From NCBI GenBank assembly GCA_904066235.2, contig CAJFCV020000002.1, forward strand, positions 7,626,001-7,690,000: DNA of 64,000 nt, in the 5' to 3' direction. This DNA comes from Bursaphelenchus xylophilus (Eukaryota > Nematoda > Chromadorea > Rhabditida > Aphelenchoididae). The position numbers were made by a program, and so were the translations under genes. Under the pieces are notes generated by a model that made no database searches, was not told where the DNA came from, and saw only the letters and a list, made by a program, of their open reading frames with translations. Shown piece after piece: positions 1 to 12,730 of this stretch (position 1 is its first letter; each line of letters begins with the position of its first letter).

Positions 1-5
1 ACGAG

Positions 6-2260
6 ATGCTTCCCAATTTCTTGGGGCTTCTGCTTCTCACTGCAACTGGTCTTGGCTTTGCCGCTGAGGTCAAACAGGTGAGCAAGGAGACTTATCTCTT
101 TTTTCATTAACTTCTAAGACAAGGATCTCACATTACTAAACTTGGAACGTCATCTTTTTAAAGTTTTATTTTTAGTCCTATTGTGAAGCCTATTCCACTT
201 GTCGCCAAAGTGCGTTAAACCGTCTGAAGTCCTGTAAAGATGGATACTCGGCTTATTTCTTTGGCCGAATCTCCACATCAGATGTCCAAGTAGATCCATT
301 AGATCGTATTCATTGCGAAATGTGTAAGTTTAATTTTTAAATTTAAAGGTTCGAATTTTAGCCTTCAAACGAGCTATTGTAAATCTTGAAAATCTTTATT
401 CGACCATCGAAAGAAACGTTCCAAAATGCACCGAAAACTCAGATAAAGGATCAATTGAAGACTCGCAAGTTCTGACTTGTGAATCCTTGAAGATTGAACT
501 CCCATCCACTGGGCAGAATGACTATTGCGTCAAGACTTACGAAGAGGATCTTAAATTTTGCCAACAGTTGGAACGATGTTGTCCCGGATATAACAAGTAA
601 GTAAAGTGATGATTGAATAATAAAATTGCCTTAGGTGTTACGCTCAGGTGCATGATGAATCTGGGGCTTTCCAAAAGGAGAGACTTCTGACTGAGAAGTA
701 CAACGAATGTTTGGCCCATCCCACCAAGAAGACCTACTTGGCCGATGCGCTGATTCGAAAAGCCTTGGCAGCTACAGCACCTCCACCAACAGAAGCGCCT
801 TTCGCCCAAGCCCCTGCTGAAGAAGAAAAGAAAGAAGAGAAAGTAGAGCAAGTAAAAGAAGAAACTAAATTTGAGCAGGCTCAAGAACAAAATAAAGATG
901 ACGACGTCAAAGAGGACAAAAAAGAGCAACCTCAGCCAGAAAAAGAGGAAAAATCTGAAGCCATTCCTCCTCAGGAAGCTCGCCAAGAACCGGAAAGTGC
1001 TGCTGAAGTCTTCGATGACAGACCGCCAAAACAGAATACGGAGAAAGATGTTGACTTCAAGGCGGAAGAGCCACATCTCAGCTTCTCTCACGACAAAAAG
1101 ACCATCAGACAAAAGAAAGTGAGATATGATGAGGAAGAAGAAGATGATGAGGAAGAGATTATCCAACTTCCATTACCCGAAGGAAACAACTCATTGTCGA
1201 AACTAAAGCCAATCCTTCAGATGAATCAGACCGAATTGGAAATAGTGGAGAAGGCCCGAGTGAAAGCGGCTATCAAGGAATTAAGAGATTCGGCCAAGAA
1301 AAACGTTCAGAAAGACGTTGGAAGAAAGGAGGAATTAACCACTGAAAAGGTAAAGGGATCACTTGAATTGTAAGCAAGGTCTTTCAGAAAGTAATCCACA
1401 ACATTATGTGCTCCCAATTCTTGGAATGTGCAGCTGTCGTGGAGAAGTTTGATGACGATTGCGAGATTCGCTTCCCGGTTGACAGAGAGACCGTCAAGGG
1501 AATTCCCAACAGACACATCCGATGGCATTTCCTCAACACTTCGACCACCACCGATGCCCAAATCCAACAACACTGCCTGAACAATGTTGATCCTATCAGT
1601 CAAGCTCAGGTAATTACTATTTGTATTATACGTTCTTCTCCCGTCCAGACAGCGTTGTTTATCTGCCATAGCCAATTCGAACTTAAATTCCAGATTGAAG
1701 CTCTGCAAAACGTAGTAAACGCTCAAAACGAAAAGTGCACACGAGATCAATCCGTCGGGCGAAAGACTGCGGAAGTAAGTCGATAAGAAATATTTCCAAA
1801 ATTTTGTTTTTTTAACTCCCAATCTCTAAAACACTTCTCACAATGCTTGTATTCCAGTTCGATGGTTGTGAAAACGTCGGTCTTGTAAACGAATTGGTCG
1901 AGTTGGCCAAGATCCCATTAGATGAAGACCCAAAACTAACTAACGCCGAGAAACAACAAAAGTGCAAAGCGAGACATTCGGACTTTGGTCGTCGTTGTCG
2001 TGCCTTGAGATCGTGTTGTCCTGATACGCTTGTGTAAGTACAGGAACTTTTTCATTCACGTCTGTACTTTTATTTTTCGCTTCGCTTATTATCATCATCG
2101 TTTTAGTTGTGACCAGACAAACCAGAGTAAAGAAGCTAAAGAACTGAGACAATTGAAGAATTCGTTGAAGGCGGAACAGCGATTATGCGAGGCTAGACTC
2201 CATCGTACACAAAAAGCAGCACAGTCTGGACTGGCCGGATTGGCTGGACTCAATCTTTAA
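6..2260 (+). CDS. Secreted Cys-rich protein with long Glu/Lys-rich insert (unknown family)
   Basis: Eight exons join in phase (6-77, 176-323, 362-596, 635-1349, 1388-1609, 1649-1774, 1858-2033, 2107-2260) to give 615 residues. The start is the ATG at 6, because it opens a typical signal peptide (MLPNFLGLLLLTATGLGFAA). An upstream in-frame start outside the window cannot be excluded. After the signal peptide come Cys-containing stretches (YCEAYSTC, a CC pair near residue 147), then a strongly acidic, Lys/Glu-rich, probably disordered block of about 200 residues encoded by exon 4, then further Cys-rich exons with a second CC pair near residue 560. There is no membrane segment at the C-terminus, so the protein is probably secreted. 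An AATAAA at 2498-2503 could end the mRNA, which would place the transposon-like element at 2270-2421 in the 3' UTR. I do not recognise the family. The gene model is firm; the function is unknown. Confidence 0.85.
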
Positions 2261-2269
2261 TTGCATTTA

Positions 2270-2421
2270 TCAGTCTGTTATTATGGTGAGCACTCTGGCG
2301 CATCGAAAATCGGATCGCCGCCGAGAAAATGAGTTGTGTCGCGACAAAATCAAATTACTTTTGACTTCAGCGACGCGATTGGCGCAGCGACATTGTGCTC
2401 ACTACTTTCCCGACAGACTGA
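2270..2421. mobile_element. TA-flanked MITE, family 1, copy 1
   Basis: A 152-bp element with imperfect terminal inverted repeats (CAGTCTGT... and ...ACAGACTG), flanked on both sides by TA. It resembles copies at 53322-53474 and 54473-54602, sharing the core GACTTCAGCGACGCGATTGG and a GAAAATnnnTTGTG block. TA duplication suggests a Tc1/mariner-mobilised non-autonomous element. It starts 9 bp after the stop codon of the secreted-protein gene. Confidence 0.7.
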
Positions 2422-2497
2422 TAATGTCCCTAAATTAATATCTGTAAATAGCTAGAATAATTATTCTCAAGAGCTCAATATTGGTCGCATACGACAT

Positions 2498-2503
2498 AAT
2501 AAA
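2498..2503 (+). terminator. Poly(A) signal AATAAA
   Basis: Canonical hexamer about 240 nt after the stop codon of the secreted Cys-rich protein gene, beyond the transposon-like element. The next gene faces it from the opposite strand. Confidence 0.4.
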
Positions 2504-2603
2504 TATCTATACAATGTCAATTTACCCATCTAGTTTTTTAATACTAGGTGGGCCAAAAGTCTTGATACGTTACCGTACAAATCGGGTGTCGTAGCGGGAA
2601 ACC

Positions 2604-2773
2604 GCGATTTCTTGCCTGTTAGGCCTCCAGACAAGAAATGCGTAATTGTCGTCTCAAATTGCGTAACATTGCGCGAATTTCTGCTCTCCCTGCGGAGATT
2701 TTTATCCTTTTTTTCTCTGCACAGACAAGAATTGCGCTTTTCTTGTCTAGAGGCCAAACAGACAAGAAATCGC
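2604..2773. mobile_element. Inverted-repeat element (MITE-like)
   Basis: Two arms of about 40 bp, beginning GCGATTTCTTG at 2604 and ending CAAGAAATCGC at 2773, are reverse complements with few mismatches. They surround a central A/T-rich spacer. No convincing target duplication is visible. The short ORFs here read the arms themselves and are not genes. Confidence 0.6.
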
Positions 2774-3052
2774 ATTTGTGGTACCTTTATGGCATCTCAC
2801 CAATCATAAACGTTTTTATTTTTAGTCGTTGAAAGGAGGATATTTGCTAGAAAAAATAGGTGCATGTTTCAAACCCTTTGGGCAAAAAGTACAAAGATAC
2901 CGTCTTTGATTAGACGCGGTTTTACTCGTTTCTCGCATTAAAAACGACTTACAACATGAATCGACAAAATATATTGATTTAGGGTAGCGGGCCATGTTAC
3001 AATAAATTAGTGTAAATACACGGGAGATAAGAAAATGGAGAACGGGTCATTT

Positions 3053-6231
<3,179 letters not shown>

Positions 6232-8562
6232 ATTATCCTTGTTTCGGTTAAAAGTTAGGTCTAAACTCTGCAAAGATAGAAAACTGGCTCTGGCAAGACA
6301 AGGACACGTCGAATTATACGTATACTTCGCGAAAAAATCCAACAAACTTTGAAAAGACGCGGAAAACAGTGTCCGCAACAATAAAATCGGCTAGCAAACT
6401 ATAATTTATATGATAAAGTGTCAAAAAAAATACAGGCAACAGCATACGGACATCCGAAATAACCGTCCGTCGCTGGAAAAACGATGATTTCGAGAGAATG
6501 CCACATATAAATTGGGATGCTAAACGCGGGAGTTTGAAATAAATTTTTGTGGACATTTTATACGAGGACTTTTTCAAGTGATGAAAGACGCATAAAGTGG
6601 GAAAAAAATGTTTCTATGAATGAAATCGTAAGGATATAAGTGTAGAATATACCAGTCGCGCCGCCATAAAGACCGTAGAATTTGCACAGTGCGTTTTTTC
6701 GCCGGAGCCGCTGCGACTTCCCATTTTTGCACTAGCGACATGCACTTTTCTGCGAGCGTACCCCGCGACGTCGCCGAAAAAATTCTGCGATCTTTACGGC
6801 GCGACGAGTAATCGTATTAAGATTTAAAACACTCTTAAAGTCAACCCGAGACAATACTTTATTTATTCTGTTCAACAGACTGATAGTTACAACGCAAATC
6901 AGTTGCGGTTGAAATAAGCAGTCAGTTAAAACCTATCCCACACTTCTAGAGGGCTAGAAAGACATGGGAAACATCAAATAAACAAGCCAGAAACAATGTC
7001 TCGCATCTCTTCGAAAGCGCCTCGCACCTTTATTGACTGTTAGAGCATGTGTCCAGTGCTTAAATACATTTGCATATTCCTGTTTTTTCTGTCTTAATAT
7101 TGGCTTGGGCTTGATTGGTCTTTGGGATCTCATAGTGATTGTGTAAGAGTACGTAACTTAAAAGGAATTCTAGTTGTTATTATGGGGTCTACAATGTTCC
7201 TTTGTTTACGGTATCGAGGTTGAAATGACTATTGTCACTACAAAGTAGCTTTATCTTCAATTAAATTACTCACGAAAGGCAACAATATTTATAGCCTCAC
7301 ACGTCATTATCAATGTATTTGTGGTCATCCCGACCCCCTTAACTTCTCAAATTCTTTAATCTGAGAGTCCATAAAAGGACTTTAAATCATGAGTCATTTC
7401 TCATCATGTCATCGACTTCTGAATCCTGTTTTCTCTTTTTGAACCATTCGTCTTTTGAGTGGATATTGAATAAAAGAAAAGAGAGGCGTTCTTTGGAGGT
7501 TTTTTGGTATAATTCAAAAGAGTTTATATAAATCTAGTTTAGTCGAAATTTGGCCCAAAAAACGAAAAGAGCGGCCGAAAAAGGAAAAAAAAGGAATTTC
7601 TGGCAATCTTTTTTACAGAATTAAATAGCGATTATTTAGTTTAATATAAGCGTATTTGAATGGTAATATTCGTTTAATATAATCGTATTTGAATGGTAAT
7701 ATTCTTGTATTTGTTTGTCTGTGCGGGGTTTTTGTAGAACAAACAACTTGTCCAAACGATATTTACTTTCAATCCCAAAGTTCACAGCATTTGGAGAAGC
7801 TTCCAGCGTTAAAAATGAAAAATTATACCCTTGATAGTTGAAGTCTTTGGACAGAAGTATTAGAATTTATACAAGGACCCTTATCGGTAATTGTAAATAA
7901 CAAAGGATGAGCAAAAGGAACGCTTCGGAGCTTATAAAGTTGCGTCTTTTTTATGACTTTGCACTGTCTACTCCTTTATTTTTGTTATTTTTACTCTTTT
8001 ACTCATTGCAATGTATATATTTATCATTAAGAGGCTTACACAGTAGGCTTTGGACGGATAAATCTTCCAGTTCTGTTGCTGCAATAAGTTGAATTTTCCA
8101 AAACTTTGTTTTATTGTTGTCTGCGCGCTCTTCCGTTTCTTCCATTGTAATAAAAATAGGCAGTGAGTAATGTATTCGATAGATTTTTCAGTGAAATTCT
8201 GTATCCCTTTATATTCGGTTCACCCACTTTGAAGAATCTCCGTTAACGTTCGCTTTTCATTGAAAATTTGATGACTTTTTTGTTAGCCTTAGGTCCAGAT
8301 AATATTCTGAAATGAAAATTGTAATTTTTTTGTACTTTATGACTTCGTATACATATAAGCATGTTACGGGCTCCGAATGGGGAATGAGTTTCCCTGGAGA
8401 AAGCAATGCTTAAAGTTTTGTCGCCATAGCAGTAATAGTAACCGGCATTCGGCTTCCAAAGAATCTGTACAAAAAGAGAATAAATTAGATTTCGTGCCAA
8501 CGATTTCGCTCTCTTATTTTTGATTACTTCTGATTACCGGTCGATTAGTTTTAGTGGATGTA
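6232..8562. other. Intergenic region between divergent cdc-48 and SEC14-GOLD genes
   Basis: A 2.3-kb A/T-rich shared upstream region. It contains one TA-flanked inverted-repeat element (6652-6808) and a local near-duplication at about 7640-7700 (two copies of TTTAATATAAnCGTATTTGAATGGTAATATTC-like sequence). Open frames on the minus strand at 8243-8500 have no start codon or phase-compatible partner exon and are not called. Confidence 0.6.
6652..6808. mobile_element. TA-flanked inverted-repeat MITE
   Basis: About 157 bp bounded by TA on both sides. The left end (GTCGCGCCGCCATAAAGACC) and the reverse complement of the right end (GTCGCGCCGTAAAGATCGC) match over roughly 26 bp. The interior is G/C-rich and self-complementary. 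It is likely a Tc1/mariner-type non-autonomous element, distinct in sequence from family 1. Confidence 0.6.
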
Positions 8563-9973
8563 ATGTCGGTCGATGATGACTCAGAACTGATCCAACAACT
8601 GAGAAATAATCTGGCTCATGAATTGAGGTTATATCCCGAGTATGCAGATGACTCCAGTCTTCGGAGATGGCTGGTCGGATGGGATTATGATGTCGGTAAG
8701 CCATGCTTAAAATTGAATTTCTTAAAGTTGTTAAAAAGGAGTAATTAATACAGCCTTATTGATCTCTTAGAAGTGATAACTCCGAAGCTCCGAGAAGCCA
8801 TCCGATCCCTCCATTCCCTCGGACTTCACAAAAAGAAGTTCAACAGCACAGATGAGGTGAACCAGTACTGTGATTCTCTCTCCAAACATCCATCCCTTCT
8901 TCCTGGGTCTGTTTTGGGATGTGACAAGGAAGGAAATGTCGTCTCCATGATTCCTTTGGGCCGGTTAGATGGGTATGGACTTCTTCGAGCTGCCAAGATC
9001 TCCGATTTATACTTATCCAAGATAGTCGAGAGCGAAGGAGTGATGCAGATTTTGAGGAAAATGGAGAAACAGAAAGGAAAACAGTTGGGTGAGCTTTATT
9101 TTTATTTGGAATACGGATATGTGTATAGTTGTTTGTTCTGAAAATGTATTTCGTCATGATTGCAGGTACTGTAGTCATCATGGATTTGGATGGCCTCAGT
9201 CGAGATGCCACTGACATCACCGCTCTCAAGGTCGTGAATAATGTACTGGCAAGGCTACAAGATCTTTTTCCTGATGTTTTGAGAAAGGCTTTTGTTATCA
9301 ACACACCAAATTTTGTCCAGATGTTTTACATGGCTATATCTCCTTGCTTATCGAAACAGACCCAGCAGAAGATTGAGATTTGCGGGAGTAATTGGAAAGA
9401 TAGGTTAAAGGTAAGGACCGCAAAGCAAAGCAAAGCCATGGTTTGTTTCAGGAAGTGATCGATGAAGACGTCCTTTTCCCTCATTGGGGTGGCACCAGAA
9501 GATCTTCCCAACCAACAGGACACATCAGAATGGGTGGGAAAGTGGCGAAGGATCATTATCATTCCGAAGAAGATGATAACGACAAGGAGAAGATTACAAT
9601 CCCGGCGAGAGGATACAATTCTGTCGAGATCGAAGTAACTTCGCCGGGCTCAAAGATCGAATGGTGGTTCAAATGTGACGGTGGAGATCTTGATTTCTAT
9701 GTGGAGCGGGTAGAAGAGGAGGAAGAAAGTCATCTGGTCTGGCCAAAGTTCAGATTGCTGACGCAATATGTCCCCGAGACACGAACGGTAGCCATTCTTT
9801 ACCATCATTTTACTTCAAATTTCTGCATTAGGTTATAATGTAATTGATAAATATGTCATCTTTAGATTGACGCTGAACACCCAGGCCTTTATCGATTGGT
9901 TTTCGAGAATTATCATGGGAAGATCTGGTCGAAGACTGTAAAATACTACGTGAATGTTTTCTGTGACGAATGA
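8563..9973 (+). CDS. SEC14 (CRAL-TRIO) plus GOLD domain lipid-binding protein
   Basis: Five exons (8563-8695, 8771-9088, 9166-9410, 9452-9787, 9866-9973) give 379 residues. A CRAL-TRIO N-terminal helix region (LRRWLVGWDYDV) is followed by the SEC14 lipid pocket (GTVVIMDLDGLSRDA, FVINTPNFVQMFYMAISPCL, near residues 150-220) and a C-terminal beta-rich GOLD domain (residues about 270-375, with IEWWFKCDGGDLDFYVE). This matches SEC14L-type proteins and the C. elegans ctg genes, which bind and transfer phospholipids or other hydrophobic ligands at Golgi and related membranes. A TTTTAG acceptor ends at 8554, eight nt before the chosen ATG, which fits trans-splicing. An ATG at 8558 is followed at once by a stop and is only a minimal upstream ORF. 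The ligand cannot be told from sequence. Confidence 0.93.
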
Positions 9974-10242
9974 ATACGGGCAACTTAACATGATCTTACC
10001 TTTATTTAACATAGGCTCCATTAGGGAATCATTTTTTATTTTTATGACAAAAGATTCCTGGAGAAAAATCTATCCAGTTTCAACTGTAAATCCTGTGAAC
10101 CGTTAGCAGCTAACGTTATCAAAGTTTATGTTGTAGTTTTTGTGTGATGATTACTGTAATCTAGAATTTTGCAAAAATTTATAATTGTCAGATTAATTAC
10201 GTAATTTATTTTTTTTTCGAAGATTCGGGTATTCCTCTGATA

Positions 10243-10248
10243 AATAAA
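10243..10248 (+). terminator. Poly(A) signal AATAAA
   Basis: Canonical hexamer about 270 nt downstream of the SEC14-GOLD stop codon, inside an A/T-rich stretch with no competing gene. Confidence 0.4.
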
Positions 10249-10559
10249 CTTTCGAAACCCTAATCTATGATTTCCTCAGTTGATAACAACATGAAAGTCC
10301 CGTGAAATGTGAGCGACTATCACTTTCTTCCTTCTTTCCCAAAAATGGTTCGGAGAGTGTTTTATGAAACGAATCGGGAGAATTAGATTTTTTGCAACCT
10401 TCCGTTTAGGGGAGACCAGCTAGCCAAGGAGTTAAAATTACAGCCAATTTTTTAATGGCTAGCCAAAGAACAGGATCGGCTAGCCAAAGTGTCAAATGGC
10501 CGTCTAAGGTATTTTCTACTGTTACTTTGATTGTAAAGGCAGAGATATCCGGCTAAGAA

Positions 10560-11110
10560 GCCGGACGTTTCTTCTGTCCACCCTTGGTCAGAGACGCGAA
10601 AAGATTTTGCATTAGCGCGAGAGTCTGGCAGAAGCCGCTCGTGTTGATCCAAATCAACATCGATTTGGTTTGAAAAGGCCATCTAACAAAGACGGCACCT
10701 GGATGGGCACTGGGTGCGGGCACTGTGAGGAAGAAACGATGTGGTAAGGGGGACCGAGGGTGATAAAAACAGTTTTTTTCGATTTGGCAAATAGAAAAGA
10801 TAATTTTTTAAACATCCTCTTACCATAGAATTTTTTTTGGCAAACCAAAAAACGATTTTATTAAAAAATCGGCCTTGGTCCCCCCTTACCACATCATTTT
10901 TTCCTCAAGCTGCCCACTTCACCCAGGTTTCCTCATCGCCCAGATGCCCCTTGTGTTAGGTGCCCTTTTCGGACCAAATCGATGTTGATTTGGATCAACA
11001 AGTGCAGGTTTTGGATCAACAACCCAAAACCTGCACTTCTGTCGGACTCTCTCGCTAATGCGAGATCTTTTCGCGTCTCTGATCAAAAGTGGACGAAAAT
11101 AATGTCTGCC
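10560..11110. mobile_element. Large inverted-repeat element with nested hairpin
   Basis: The left arm (about 10560-10683) and right arm (about 10955-11105) are reverse complements over more than 100 bp, sharing CAGAGACGCGAAAAGAT, GCATTAGCG and GTTGATCCAAATCAACATCG. The right arm carries an extra inner palindrome of about 45 bp (AAGTGCAGGTTTTGGATCAA and its complement). Between the arms, GGTAAGGGGGACC near 10744 and GGTCCCCCCTTACC near 10876 form a second inverted pair. No long coding frame is present, so this is a non-autonomous or decayed DNA element. The boundaries are approximate and no target duplication was identified. Confidence 0.6.
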
Positions 11111-11236
11111 CTCTCAGTCGAAGCTAGACCTGATGATTTTATTTTGCTTCCTGGGTTTGGAAATGCTCTTGTTTACTTCGTGATAATATTTGAAAGGAGA
11201 AGATTGCACGTATAATCGGACCCATTTAGGTGAACC

Positions 11237-12701
11237 ATGTCTTTCCTCAACCCAATTTTAAAGGTCCGAAAGGCTGTACAGGTAAATCAATTCTTAAAAA
11301 CATACAGTAATCCCTAAGATTTACGTAACTTTTTTGATGACTATATTTTTGCAATTTTTAGCCTGCTTTCCGTTGCCTTTCGACTGTAAATGAAGTCTCC
11401 TTCCAAACCAAACCGTACAAGCTTCATCGTTTGGATTACGGACCAAATGCAGAGACTGTTCTTACTCGGGATGAGGCCATCGATTATTACAAAGAGATGC
11501 TGGTGCTGAGAAGAATGGAAACTGCGGCTTCCAATCTCTACAAGGATAAGAAGATCCGAGGATTCTGCCATCTCTATAATGGCCAAGAAGCTGTGGCCGT
11601 GGGATTAACGGCAGCCAAACATCACGATGATACCTTGATTACTTCTTACAGATGCCATGGATGGACTTATCTGATGGGATCCACCATCGCTGAAGTGCTT
11701 TGTGAATTGACTGGTAAGTGGATTACTATGCACTGGATTCCTGTTTGCATTTCTATTGTTGCAGGTCATCTAAATGTTTTCTAAATTTATACTATTATTA
11801 TAATTTTAGGTCGTATCTCCGGAAATGTTTATGGCAAAGGAGGTTCCATGCACATGTATGAACGCAACTTCTTCGGTGGCAATGGTATTGTTGGAGCCCA
11901 GATTCCTCTGGGAGCTGGCTTGGCCTTCGCTCAGAAGTATCGAAACGAAAGAAGCGTCTGCTTTTCCTTATACGGAGACGGTGCTGCCAATCAAGGCCAG
12001 TTCTTTGAGACCGTGAACATGGCTCAGCTCTGGAAGTTACCCTGTATTTTCATCTGTGAGAACAATGGATTTGCCATGGGAACTTCGACTACTCGTGGCT
12101 CAGCCAACACTGATTACTTTACTCGAGGAGATTTTGTTCCAGGTGACTTGTACTCGAAATGCGTAATGATCATCGTATTTTAGGAATCTGGATTGACGGT
12201 ATGGATGTGCTGACTGTCAGAGAGGCCATTCACTTTGCCCGTGAACACTGTATCTCCGGAAAAGGTCCTCTGGTTTTGGAGTTGGCCACCTACAGATACG
12301 TTGGCCACTCCATGTCTGATCCCGGAACAAGTTACCGTACTCGTGAAGAGGTTCAAGAAGTACGAAAACATCGGGATGCGATTGTCGGTTTCAAAGACAA
12401 GATCGTTACTGCTGGTTTGGCTACCGACGAGGAGTTGAAAGTAATAGAACTTATTGAGAATAATTTGGTTTGATTTTAGAAAGTTGAGAAAGATGTTCGC
12501 GTAGCTGTAGATGACGCTGTCAAGCAGGCCATTTCTGATCCGGAACTCCCCATGGAAGCTCTTTATGCCGACATCTTCATTAATACCGAACCTCAGAAGG
12601 TCAGAGGTTGCATTGTTGAGGAAACCGTGGTCCAGCCCGAGCGATATACTGCTGATATTGTCAAGAAACTCGGAAGAACTCCAAAGGTTTATCAGCAGTA
12701 A
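11237..12701 (+). CDS. pdha-1: Pyruvate dehydrogenase E1 component, alpha subunit (mitochondrial)
   Basis: Five exons (11237-11281, 11362-11713, 11810-12142, 12184-12440, 12480-12701) give 402 residues. The first ~30 residues are basic and hydroxylated, as in a mitochondrial presequence. The thiamine diphosphate/magnesium motif [20 protein letters not shown] is complete, as is the loop region [20 protein letters not shown]. The phosphorylation-loop segment [12 protein letters not shown] retains the regulatory Ser; most animals have YHGHS here, and this protein has Val in place of the first His. With E1-beta, the enzyme decarboxylates pyruvate and reductively acetylates E2 in the pyruvate dehydrogenase complex. 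A TTTAG acceptor ends 7 nt before the ATG (11229), consistent with trans-splicing, and an AATAAA lies at 12725. Confidence 0.97.
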
Positions 12702-12724
12702 ATAGGATCAGTATATTTAGATTC

Positions 12725-12730
12725 AATAAA
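12725..12730 (+). terminator. Poly(A) signal AATAAA
   Basis: Canonical hexamer 24 nt after the PDH E1-alpha stop codon. It implies a very short 3' UTR. Confidence 0.6.

Noticed and set aside
8243..8500. 85-codon minus-strand open frame with an acceptor-like start (TTTTTGTACAG)
   Set aside because: There is no start codon, and the internal intron-like segment cannot be removed without making a stop. No partner exon was found.
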